Source of the DNA: an uncultured Clostridia bacterium
Lineage (GTDB): Bacteria > Bacillota > Clostridia > Oscillospirales > Ruminococcaceae
Assembly (NCBI GenBank): GCA_945910715.1
Contig: CAMDZU010000096.1
Coordinates: forward strand, 1-5,824
DNA: 5,824 bases
Direction: 5' to 3'
The translations under genes and the position numbers were made by a program. Positions 1 to 5,824 of the stretch are shown piece by piece (within the stretch, counting starts at the first letter, position 1; each line of letters begins with the position of its first letter). Under the pieces are notes generated by a model. That model saw nothing but the letters and a program-made list of their open reading frames with translations, searched no databases and was not told the DNA's origin.

Positions 1-57
1 ATTTTGTTATCACTTTGAACACGCATTTTTGCGGTGCGTGGGTTTATCGACAGTCTG
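1..57. other. Left-edge stretch; possible tail of an upstream gene
   Basis: No gene can be assigned here. One + strand frame is open from base 2 and ends at a TGA at 56-58, directly at the foot of the terminator hairpin. Another frame ends at a TGA at 16-18. Either could be the last codons of a gene entering from the left, but the stretch is too short to recognise. An inverted repeat CACGCA (20-25) / TGCGTG (35-40) with a 9-base loop lies inside it. The terminator just downstream implies that transcription does arrive from the left. Confidence 0.3.
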
Positions 58-81
58 AAAGGGGCGAAAAGCCCCTTTTTT
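58..81 (+). terminator. Rho-independent terminator of the upstream transcript
   Basis: A perfect 8-bp stem, AAAGGGGC (58-65) against GCCCCTTT (71-78), closes a GAAAA loop (66-70) and runs into six T residues (76-81). The GC-rich core with a U-tract on the + strand is the classic intrinsic terminator form. On the - strand only three T residues follow the stem, so it should act mainly on rightward transcription. It separates whatever lies to the left from the addBA operon. Confidence 0.9.
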
Positions 82-88
82 ATTACAC

Positions 89-117
89 ATTTCACTTTTT
101 ATCGACTTATTTCACTT
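89..117 (+). repeat. Direct repeat of ATTTCACTT, 20 bp apart
   Basis: ATTTCACTT occurs at 89-97 and again at 109-117, start to start exactly 20 bp, with an ATCGAC motif (101-106) between the copies. Two helical turns of spacing would put both copies on the same face of the DNA, as is usual for cooperative protein binding. No known operator is recognised. Confidence 0.6.
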
Positions 118-209
118 AACAAACTCAAAAAAACAGTTTATCCGACAGAAAAATTTTCCCAAAATCGACATTAAGCAAATTAAATCGACCCGCTTCCTTA
201 AAATCCGAC
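101..209 (+). repeat. ATC(C)GAC repeat cluster, partly in 20-bp register
   Basis: ATCGAC occurs at 101-106, 164-169 and 184-189, and the variant with an extra C (ATCCGAC) at 140-146 and 203-209. One more ATCGAC sits outside at 46-51. Each copy is preceded by two or more A or T residues. The last three are almost in tandem: the units start AAAATCGAC (161), TAAATCGAC (181) and AAATCCGAC (201), with their GAC triplets exactly 20 bp apart (167, 187, 207). A TGAC at 225-228 nearly continues the ladder. Copies of ATCGAC also occur in the genes, as Ile-Asp codons, but not clustered. The function is unknown. Confidence 0.55.
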
Positions 210-220
210 TAAATTTTGTA

Positions 221-238
221 GCCTTGACTAACCAAGGC
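221..238. repeat. Inverted repeat GCCTTG/CAAGGC
   Basis: GCCTTG (221-226) is the perfect reverse complement of CAAGGC (233-238), separated by six bases (227-232). Its right arm shares two bases with the next inverted repeat, so the two hairpins cannot both form completely. It could be an operator or a weak terminator-like structure; the downstream T-run is interrupted. Confidence 0.5.
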
Positions 239-262
239 GGATTTTATTTAGATAAAATCTGC
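237..262. repeat. AT-rich palindrome next to the upstream promoter
   Basis: GATTTTAT (240-247) pairs perfectly with ATAAAATC (252-259) around a TTAG loop. Three further outer pairs, one of them G-U, extend the arms to 237-247 and 252-262. The palindrome ends two bases before the candidate -35 hexamer at 264, a common place for an operator. As RNA it would be a modest hairpin with no T-tract after it, so an operator is more likely than a terminator. Confidence 0.5.
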
Positions 263-263
263 A

Positions 264-292
264 TTGTTTTGCACCCCGAATTTCCTTATAAT
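264..292 (+). promoter_or_regulatory. Candidate upstream promoter
   Basis: A consensus -10 box TATAAT (287-292) stands exactly 17 bp downstream of TTGTTT (264-269), which keeps only the TTG of the -35 consensus. Initiation would fall near 299, giving a leader of about 84 bases before the first start codon. The poor -35 box and adjacent palindrome suggest a promoter needing, or controlled by, a bound protein. Confidence 0.45.
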
Positions 293-327
293 TATCTTAA
301 GAAGAGAGCTTGTTTTTCATAAACCGC

Positions 328-356
328 TTTACAATAAAGGGGATTTGTGAGATAAT
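328..356 (+). promoter_or_regulatory. Candidate main promoter with extended -10
   Basis: TTTACA (328-333, five of six matches to the -35 consensus) is followed after 17 bp by GATAAT (351-356, five of six matches to the -10 consensus). TG at 348-349, one base before the -10 box, makes an extended -10. Initiation would fall near 363, leaving a short leader of about 20 bases that holds the ribosome binding site. This is the best housekeeping-type promoter seen upstream of the operon. Confidence 0.6.
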
Positions 357-373
357 AATATTACGCTCGTTAC

Positions 374-378
374 GGAGG
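374..378 (+). promoter_or_regulatory. Ribosome binding site of the sigma-like gene
   Basis: GGAGG at 374-378 lies four bases before the ATG at 383. The strong match fixes this ATG as the start. The spacing is slightly short but within the normal range. Confidence 0.8.
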
Positions 379-382
379 AAAA

Positions 383-799
383 ATGGGAATCAAGGAATAC
401 CTTTCGCAGCCTGTTTTACTTGATAAGGCAATAAACGAGGCATTACTGGAGCTTGAAAAGCTGAAACAGCTTGCCCTTGTGTCAAAAAGCTTTGTTTCTC
501 CCTCAAAGGGCTCGGGAAACCTCAGCTCCGTTGAAGAAACGGTGGAGAAAATCTGCCGTATGGAGGAAAAAATCAACAAGGCTATCGACTGCTACGTTGA
601 CGCAAAGGCAGAGGTGGAGCAGCTTATTGACAGGCTTCCCTCAATGGAACAGCGCACTCTGCTGAAATACCACTACATATTGGGTCATACATGGGAGCAG
701 GTGGCTGAGGAGTGCTACATAAGCATAAGAAACGTTCATTATATACACGGAAAGGCGCTGGGAGCCCTCAGCGCAATGGCGGAGGGAATTACCGCATAA
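383..799 (+). CDS. Phage-type sigma-70 region 4-like HTH protein
   Basis: This 138-residue protein is probably a small DNA-binding regulator. The N-terminal two thirds (residues 1-84) are charged and predicted helical, with a coiled-coil look around 14-32 and 50-84. The C-terminal part (85-129) reads as sigma-70 region 4: L85-P86, then LLKYHYILGHTWEQVAEE (93-110), then a recognition-helix-like segment S114-I-R-N-V and an H122-xx-A-L ending. This pattern (Y..LG.TW..VA, S...V..IH..AL) is typical of Bacillota phage proteins of the DUF1492/RinA/ArpU type, which control late phage genes. It lacks sigma region 2, so it is not a complete sigma factor. It has a GGAGG ribosome binding site and is the first gene after the promoters. 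It ends 28 bases before addB, with a hairpin between them. The family label rests on motif memory, not a search; the role in this operon is unknown. Confidence 0.8.
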   Translation: MGIKEYLSQPVLLDKAINEALLELEKLKQLALVSKSFVSPSKGSGNLSSVEETVEKICRMEEKINKAIDCYVDAKAEVEQLIDRLPSMEQRTLLKYHYILGHTWEQVAEECYISIRNVHYIHGKALGALSAMAEGITA

Positions 800-821
800 G
801 CCTTTCCGATGTAGGAAAGGC
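800..821 (+). promoter_or_regulatory. Hairpin masking the addB ribosome binding site
   Basis: GCCTTTCC (800-807) is the perfect reverse complement of GGAAAGGC (814-821), with a six-base loop (808-813). The stem begins at the base after the TAA (797-799) of the upstream gene. The purine-rich 3' arm carries the only well-placed Shine-Dalgarno-like sequence for addB (GGAAAGG, seven bases before the ATG). No T-tract follows, so it is not a terminator. A ribosome finishing the upstream gene would cover the 5' arm and free the ribosome binding site, which would couple addB translation to that gene. The coupling is inference; the structure is seen directly. Confidence 0.65.
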
Positions 822-827
822 GAGGCA

Positions 828-3800
828 ATGACTGAATTTATAATCGGCACGGAAAAGGCGGACAAGGCCGCCGAAATTTTCCGCAGGCTAAATCAGAAAG
901 AGGACGGCAGAGAAGCGCTGCTTATTGTCCCCGACCAGTTTTCCTTTGATACGGAAATAGCCCTGTACAAAAGGGTGAAAGGGGAAAAGCTTATAGACAT
1001 CACCGTTACCTCCTTTTCAAAGCTGTCCGAAAAAATAATCGGGCTGTATTCTGTCAAGGGGGAATATGCGGACGATATTGTGAAAAAAATGATGATGTTC
1101 AGAACGCTGAACGACCTTAAAGGCAATTTCGAATTCTATGAGCGGCATATAAGAAAGCCCGAATTTCCTGCCTTTATGCTGGACGTTATTTCCACCCTTA
1201 AATCGGGGGGAATTGCCCCTGCCGACCTAAAAAGGCTGCTGGACAGCGGAAAGGAAATGCCCAAATCACTGCACGATAAGCTGTCCGACATTTTCGTAAT
1301 CTACAAGGAATATTCCGATAATTTAGGCAAAAGCTTTTCGGACAGACTGGACGACGTTATGAAAGCCGCCCGTCTTGCGGAGGAAAACGGCTTTTTCTCC
1401 CATAAGGACGTTTATTTTTACAGCTTCGAGGAATTTTCGGGCAATCAGCTTGCCTTTGTGAAAACCGCCCTTGAAACGGCAAAAAACAGCGTGCTTACTC
1501 TTACAACAGACAGCGCCCACAGCAAGGAACAGCGCTTTTTCGCCGCAAACAAGCTTCTTGCAAGGCTGTTTACCTATGCAGGAAAATACAAGGTAACGGT
1601 TATTCCCGAAACAATGCCCGAGGCGGAGGAAACCACCGTTGTCCGTGCAGGAAATATGTACGGCGAATGTAAATGGATCGCCGCCGAAATAAACAGCCTT
1701 GTCACCGAAAAGGGTTACAGATACAAGGATATTGCCGTTCTCTGCGGCAATGGCGAATACCCCGTAATACTGGAAAGTCAGCTTAAAAAGTACAACGTGC
1801 CTGCTTTCCTCGACATTCCCGTAAGCATTATCGAAAAGCCTCTTGCTCGGTTTGCTCTTTTCGTGCTGGACGCACTTTCCCTTGAAACGGAGGCAATTCT
1901 GCGGTACATAAAAACAGGCTTTGTCTTTATTACAATGAACGGAAAGCGTGTAAAGCTTACAAGGCGGCAGATAAATCTCCTTGAAAGCTTTGCAAGAAAG
2001 TGGAACGTTACCGCAAAGGAATGGGCAAGGCCTTTCCCGAAAAATAAGGAAACCGAAGCTGTTGAGGAATTGCGGAAACAGATTGTAAAGCCCCTTACAG
2101 CGCTGAAAAAGCGCATTGAGGGTCAGACGGGGGACGTTATCACAAGGGAGCTTTGCTCTTTTCTGATGGACGAGGACAAAATGAACATTGAAAGCTCCAT
2201 TATGGGACTTTGCAAGGCGAATTTTGAGCAGTCCTCGGACGAGCTGGTTACAGACGAGAAAAAGGTGGAGGAATACCGTCAATTGTGGAGCAAGATTGTT
2301 TCCGTTTTCGAGTCGGCTTATGCGGCGCTGGAGGGCTACAAAATGGACCTTTCCGCTTACAGAAAGCTGCTTGGGGAAATTTTCGGTCAGACCACCATTG
2401 CAAAGCCGCCCCAGTTTATCGACACGGTAACGGTGGGCAATATTGAACGAACCCGTACTGCCGCCCCGAAAATTGTCTTTATCTGCGGCGTAAACGAGGG
2501 AATTGTTCCTGCCAGCCTTAAGCCGAAGGGCGCATTTTCCGCTGCGGAAACGGAGTTTCTCCTGTCGGAAAGGCTGTCTGTGGGAAAGGACAGAACCGAC
2601 CGCTTTTCGTCGGAGCTGCTCCATACAAGTAAGGCGGTAAGGCTGCCGTCGGAAAAGCTGTTTTTGTCCTACTCGGTGTGGGATTTAAGCGGCAATCCCC
2701 TTGAACAAAGCCATATTTTAAAGGAAATCGAGGGCAATCGGATTATCGCCGAGGAGCAGCCGCCCTCGTTTTACTGCCGCACGGAGGCAAGCGTCAAGGA
2801 GCAGCTTGCGGCGGATTACTGCGGCAATTCCGAGGAGCGTGAGGCTCTTATGGAAGCCATTGAGGACGAGGAGTACAAGGCAAGGCTTGAAGCGGCTTTT
2901 CTGAAATCGGGAAGCGAGGGCTACAAGCACGGCATTGCTCAAAGCGAAAGGGAGATGCTGAAATATCTCCCAAGAGAAAGCTATTCCCCCTCCGCAATAG
3001 AAACCCTTGACAGCTGCCGTTACCGCTATTTCTGCAAATATGTGCTGCGGCTTTCCGAGGAGGGTGAAAAGGGTCTTGACCCTATTTCAAAGGGAAATAT
3101 TATACACAGCGTAATGGAAAACGTGCTGAAAATATACTCAGAGGAAACTAAGCAATACCGTGAAAAAGGCGGCGAGGAAAAGCCCGTATTTGACGAGGCA
3201 AGAATAGCCGCACTCTGCAAGGCGGAGGCAGACCGCTACATAAGCGAGGAGCTTATGGGGGATTTCGGCAGCGACAACCGTTTTAACGTGCTCCTTGAGG
3301 GGGTTGTCCGCACGGCGGAAAAGCTGGTTATGCACACCATTGCAGACTTTGAAGCAAGCAGATTCAGACCTGCTCAGTTTGAGCGGCAGGTAAGCTTTGA
3401 TATACCGAAAATCAAGGACAGCGACCCCGAAATAAGGGTTGAGGGCAAGCTTGACCGACTGGACGTGCTGACGGACGAAAACGGACAGGAATATTACCGT
3501 GTTGCCGACTACAAGACGGGCAGCACTGTAATGAAGGTGGGCTGTCTTGAATACGGCAGAAACGTGCAGATGCTACTTTACCTTAACGCAATCTGCGAGG
3601 AAAAGGGCGGTATTCCCTCGGGGGCTTTCTATTTCCCCTCAAGCGACGAAAAGACCCTTAACGCCGCAAGCGCCTTTGAGGGAATGACAATCGAGGGGGA
3701 TAAGCTGAAATTCCCCGAAAATATGAGCGAGGCTGACAAAAAGGCTATTCTGTGCAGCCTTGAAAGGGAGAGAAAAAGCCTTGAGGACAAGCAGTGGGTA

Positions 3801-4244
3801 ACAAGTCATATTCCCTCGGGAATACAGGTGGTTTACAGTGTTACCGAGGAGGGAAACACAATTACAGACCCTGCAACAGAGGATATTTCCTCCCTTGAAA
3901 ACAGATACCGTACAATGATTTCCTCGGGGGGCAAGCCGTCAAGAGCCTCCGTTATGAGCAAGGAGGAGTTTCTCCACGACGAATACGCACGGCTTATCAG
4001 CCACATTGAAAGCACCGTCCGCAAAAATATAACCGAGGTAAACGGCGGCAGCTTTGACGCAATGAAGTACACTGCCGACAACGACAAGGACAACGAGTGC
4101 CGTTACTGCGAGTTTAAGGCATTCTGCGGCGGCACGGACAAGTATGTGCTTATGGATATGAAGAAAATTGAGGAAACCACAGGAAGAAAAAAACGCATTT
4201 CCGAAAAGCCAAAGGGCAAAAAGAGCGGAAAGGGGGATAAATAA
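828..4244 (+). CDS. addB: AddB, helicase-nuclease subunit with iron-sulfur clasp
   Basis: AddB is the partner of AddA in the cytoplasmic AddAB enzyme, which resects double-strand ends for RecA-dependent repair. At 1138 residues it is full length for Bacillota. The N-terminal part is an inactive SF1-like helicase fold: FIIG at the Walker A site (4-7), VPDQ (34-37), VGN (536-538), and the FICGVNEGIVPA stretch (551-562). In characterised homologues this part reads Chi. The C-terminal RecB-type nuclease is intact: H760, D876 in GKLDRLD, D894 and K896 in ADYKTG, and Q914 in QMLLYL. Four cysteines form the predicted [4Fe-4S] clasp: C730, then C1091, C1094 and C1100 (CxxCxxxxxC). A lysine-rich tail follows. 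The ATG at 828 is chosen because FIIG then falls at the usual distance from the N-terminus. Oddity: the Walker A motif is decayed (GTEKADKA at 7-14; G and T positions lost). The gene overlaps addA by one base. Confidence 0.97.
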   Translation: MTEFIIGTEKADKAAEIFRRLNQKEDGREALLIVPDQFSFDTEIALYKRVKGEKLIDITVTSFSKLSEKIIGLYSVKGEYADDIVKKMMMFRTLNDLKGNFEFYERHIRKPEFPAFMLDVISTLKSGGIAPADLKRLLDSGKEMPKSLHDKLSDIFVIYKEYSDNLGKSFSDRLDDVMKAARLAEENGFFSHKDVYFYSFEEFSGNQLAFVKTALETAKNSVLTLTTDSAHSKEQRFFAANKLLARLFTYAGKYKVTVIPETMPEAEETTVVRAGNMYGECKWIAAEINSLVTEKGYRYKDIAVLCGNGEYPVILESQLKKYNVPAFLDIPVSIIEKPLARFALFVLDALSLETEAILRYIKTGFVFITMNGKRVKLTRRQINLLESFARKWNVTAKEWARPFPKNKETEAVEELRKQIVKPLTALKKRIEGQTGDVITRELCSFLMDEDKMNIESSIMGLCKANFEQSSDELVTDEKKVEEYRQLWSKIVSVFESAYAALEGYKMDLSAYRKLLGEIFGQTTIAKPPQFIDTVTVGNIERTRTAAPKIVFICGVNEGIVPASLKPKGAFSAAETEFLLSERLSVGKDRTDRFSSELLHTSKAVRLPSEKLFLSYSVWDLSGNPLEQSHILKEIEGNRIIAEEQPPSFYCRTEASVKEQLAADYCGNSEEREALMEAIEDEEYKARLEAAFLKSGSEGYKHGIAQSEREMLKYLPRESYSPSAIETLDSCRYRYFCKYVLRLSEEGEKGLDPISKGNIIHSVMENVLKIYSEETKQYREKGGEEKPVFDEARIAALCKAEADRYISEELMGDFGSDNRFNVLLEGVVRTAEKLVMHTIADFEASRFRPAQFERQVSFDIPKIKDSDPEIRVEGKLDRLDVLTDENGQEYYRVADYKTGSTVMKVGCLEYGRNVQMLLYLNAICEEKGGIPSGAFYFPSSDEKTLNAASAFEGMTIEGDKLKFPENMSEADKKAILCSLERERKSLEDKQWVTSHIPSGIQVVYSVTEEGNTITDPATEDISSLENRYRTMISSGGKPSRASVMSKEEFLHDEYARLISHIESTVRKNITEVNGGSFDAMKYTADNDKDNECRYCEFKAFCGGTDKYVLMDMKKIEETTGRKKRISEKPKGKKSGKGDK
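4227..4236 (+). promoter_or_regulatory. Ribosome binding site of addA inside the end of addB
   Basis: GGAAAGGGGG (4227-4236) lies within the last codons of addB, seven bases before the addA ATG at 4244. The stop and start overlap as TAATG (4242-4246), a typical arrangement for translational coupling. This spacing supports the ATG at 4244 over the next in-frame ATG at 4250. Confidence 0.75.
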
Positions 4245-5824
4245 TGGCTATGGAATGGAGAGAAAAACAGCTTCAAGCCATTGAATTCAAGGGCAGAAAC
4301 GCTATTGTTTCGGCGGCGGCAGGCAGCGGCAAAACCGCCGTCCTTGTTGAAAGAGTAATCCGACTTATTTCCGACGAGGAAAGTCCTGTGCCTGCGGACA
4401 GCCTTGTAATCGCTACCTTTACACGAAAGGCGGCGGAGGAAATGAGAGTGCGCCTTTCGCAGTCCCTTGAAAAAAAGCTTGCACAGGAAAAGGACAACGA
4501 CTACCTCCGCAGTCAGCTTATCGCTCTCGAGGACGCACATATTTCCACAATAAGCTCCTTCTGCCTTGATTTGCTGAAGGAAAACGCAGGTCTTGCGGAA
4601 ATTGCTCCCGGCTTTTCCGTAATGGACGAATCGGAGGCGGCGCTTCTTCGTGAGGAGGCAATGAGGCAGACCCTTGAAAGCATTTACGCTGACAGAGAAA
4701 ACAACAAGGAGATTATCTCGTGGTACTGCGGCACAAGGGACAATGCCCTTTCGGAGAGCATATATCAGCTTTTTGACGCTACAAGAAACATTCCCGACGG
4801 AAAAGGCTGGCTTATGGAGCAGGAGCGCTGTTACAATGGCGGATTTACCGATTTTGTGCGGTCGGAGGACGAAAGGGCGGCTGGGCTTATAAGGCTTGCC
4901 CTTGAAAGCATTTCCAATATTGATGCAAAAGAGCTTACGGAAGCAGCCGCAGGCGCAATCAGGGCGGCAAAAGCCTATATAGAGCGCTGGAACGGCATAA
5001 AGGGCTATTCAAAAAAGGAAAACAGCGGCGCAGTTTACGCTCTCATAAGCGAGGGAATACCCCCGAAAAAGCCGCTTAAAGACTCTGTTGTAAAGGCTGA
5101 CCGTGACCTTGCCTATGATTATCTGAAAAAAGCGCTTGATATAATTCAGCTAACGGCAAGCGCAGACAGCGACGCTAAGCTGTGCGGAAGGGTACTCCAC
5201 GGACTTATTAAGGCGGAGCAGCTTTTCGAGGGGATTTTAGCAGGCTTAAAGCGTGACAAAAATGCCGTTGATTTCAGCGACATTGAGCTTATGACCTACG
5301 GTCTGCTTTCAGACGGAAATGGCGGCAAATCACCTCTTGCGGAGGAGCTTTCGGAGCGTTTCAGCTATATTATCGTTGATGAATTTCAGGACAGCAACCG
5401 GCTTCAATACGAAATTTTCCGCCTTATTTCAAAGGGAAACAACCTTTATTTTGTGGGAGATATCAAGCAGTCAATCTACAAATTCAGAGGAGCAGACCCA
5501 CTTGTCTTTGCAAGACTGCTGAAAAATCCCGACTTTGAGGCATTGCTTTTAAACGAGAATTTCCGCTCAAACGGCTGTGTGGTAAAGGCGGTAAACGGCG
5601 TGTTTGAGGGGCTTATGACCGAAAGTCTGGGAGATACGGACTATGACGAGGGCGCAAGGCTTGTAAAGGGCAACACCTCAATTTACAACGAGGAAACCGA
5701 AACCGAGGAAAACAGGGCGGAGCTTGCGGTGATTGAGTCAGCAATGGGCAGCGATACCGAGGCGGTATATGTTGCGGAGCGTATCAGCCAAATGCTGAAA
5801 ACAGGCTTCCCTGTAACGGAAAAG
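4244..5824 (+). CDS. addA: AddA, ATP-dependent helicase-nuclease subunit (3' end outside window)
   Basis: AddA is the UvrD/RecB-type motor that moves 3' to 5' on DNA and carries the nuclease cutting the 3'-ended strand. Only the first 527 codons are present; family members are about 1200 residues, so part of the motor and the C-terminal nuclease lie beyond the window. Visible motifs in order: Q-motif-like WREKQLQAI (5-13), Walker A AAGSGKT (25-31), motif Ia TFTRKAAEEM (58-67), motif Ib ISTISSFC (100-107), DFSDIE (343-348), Walker B VDEFQDSN (378-385), motif III GDIKQSIYKFRGADP (405-419), and motif IV LNENFRS (436-442). All catalytic residues expected in this part are present, so the motor should be active. 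The frame is open to the last base of the window. The start overlaps the addB stop (TAATG), with a strong ribosome binding site inside addB. One small oddity is serine at 104, where related helicases usually have histidine. Confidence 0.97.
   Translation, partial: MAMEWREKQLQAIEFKGRNAIVSAAAGSGKTAVLVERVIRLISDEESPVPADSLVIATFTRKAAEEMRVRLSQSLEKKLAQEKDNDYLRSQLIALEDAHISTISSFCLDLLKENAGLAEIAPGFSVMDESEAALLREEAMRQTLESIYADRENNKEIISWYCGTRDNALSESIYQLFDATRNIPDGKGWLMEQERCYNGGFTDFVRSEDERAAGLIRLALESISNIDAKELTEAAAGAIRAAKAYIERWNGIKGYSKKENSGAVYALISEGIPPKKPLKDSVVKADRDLAYDYLKKALDIIQLTASADSDAKLCGRVLHGLIKAEQLFEGILAGLKRDKNAVDFSDIELMTYGLLSDGNGGKSPLAEELSERFSYIIVDEFQDSNRLQYEIFRLISKGNNLYFVGDIKQSIYKFRGADPLVFARLLKNPDFEALLLNENFRSNGCVVKAVNGVFEGLMTESLGDTDYDEGARLVKGNTSIYNEETETEENRAELAVIESAMGSDTEAVYVAERISQMLKTGFPVTEK

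Larger units (their letters stand above)
82..382 (+). other. Gene-free regulatory region upstream of the operon
   Basis: This roughly 300-base AT-rich stretch has no credible coding region; the short open frames lack ribosome binding sites. Reading left to right it holds two copies of ATTTCACTT (89-97 and 109-117), a series of ATCGAC/ATCCGAC motifs (101-209) with A-tracts between them, two neighbouring inverted repeats (221-238 and 237-262), and two promoter-like elements (264-292 and 328-356). The ribosome binding site of the first gene is at 374-378. The density of repeats suggests regulated expression rather than a bare promoter; that reading is inference. Confidence 0.7.

Noticed and set aside
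1..26. Short - strand open frame starting at 26 and running off the left edge
   Set aside because: No ribosome binding site precedes its ATG and only eight codons are visible.
44..52. TTATCGACA resembling a DnaA box (8 of 9 to TTATNCACA)
   Set aside because: The mismatch is at a conserved C, and the other ATC(C)GAC copies match less well. No dnaA, dnaN or AT-rich unwinding region is present, so an origin is not supported.
101..228. CRISPR-like array
   Set aside because: The repeated core is only 6-9 bases in 20-bp units; CRISPR repeats are longer, with spacers of about 30 bases, and no cas gene is visible.
82..382. LexA/SOS box upstream of the operon
   Set aside because: No sequence resembling the Bacillota SOS box (CGAAC-N4-GTTCG) was seen in the upstream region, so SOS control is not supported.
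370..579. 69-codon - strand open frame over the first gene
   Set aside because: The opposite strand has a strong ribosome binding site, promoter and a recognisable helix-turn-helix protein; this frame is low-complexity Ser/Phe-rich sequence.
1081..1090. A7 runs (here and near 4184 and 4470) as possible frameshift sites
   Set aside because: Reading frames and family matches continue unbroken through each run, and no stimulatory structure or useful alternative frame was seen.
1323..2624. 433-codon open frame on the - strand
   Set aside because: It lies wholly inside addB, whose protein matches its family throughout. The antisense translation is rich in Phe, Cys, Arg and His with no domain pattern, as expected of a shadow frame.
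4103..4540. 145-codon open frame on the - strand across the addB/addA junction
   Set aside because: It covers the AddB cysteine cluster and the AddA Walker A coding sequence, both clearly real on the + strand. No ribosome binding site or recognisable domain.
828..5824. AGCGG pentamers (the B. subtilis Chi sequence) within the genes
   Set aside because: Several are present, but a 5-mer is expected often by chance in Gly/Ser/Ala-rich coding sequence, and the Chi of this organism is unknown.

Overview
The window looks like chromosomal DNA from a low-to-medium GC Gram-positive anaerobe. The best guess is class Clostridia, possibly a Ruminococcus-like Oscillospiraceae. The reasons are the Bacillota-type addB-addA gene order, an AddB with the iron-sulfur nuclease signature, strong purine-rich ribosome binding sites, frequent GGC/AAG/CTT/GAA codons, and a small phage-type sigma-region-4-like protein of a kind common in Bacillota. 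The genus is inference; nothing in the window fixes it.

Layout, all on the + strand. Positions 1-57 hold at most the extreme 3' end of an upstream gene. A textbook rho-independent terminator follows (58-81). Positions 82-382 are an AT-rich, gene-free regulatory region. It contains a direct repeat of ATTTCACTT, a run of ATCGAC/ATCCGAC motifs that settles into a 20-bp register, two adjacent inverted repeats (221-262), and two candidate promoters, the better one just before the first gene. Then come three tightly packed genes: a 138-residue sigma-70 region 4-like protein (383-799), addB (828-4244), and the first 527 codons of addA (4244 to the window edge).

How the genes work together. AddA and AddB form the Bacillota counterpart of RecBCD: a helicase-nuclease that binds double-strand ends, unwinds and degrades DNA until it meets a Chi site, then produces a 3' single strand for RecA. 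AddA supplies the motor; its Walker A, Walker B and further SF1 motifs are visible. AddB supplies the Chi-scanning remnant helicase fold, the second nuclease domain and the iron-sulfur clasp. In this AddB the usual N-terminal Walker A motif has decayed, while the nuclease residues and the four cluster cysteines are intact.

The most interesting parts are the operon's entry point and its regulation. A phage-style DNA-binding protein is the promoter-proximal gene. The addB ribosome binding site lies inside a perfect 8-bp hairpin starting one base after that gene's stop codon, so addB translation may depend on translation of the small gene. addB and addA overlap by one base (TAATG), which extends the coupling. 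The wider window is an ordinary recombination-repair operon; I found no wholly new system.
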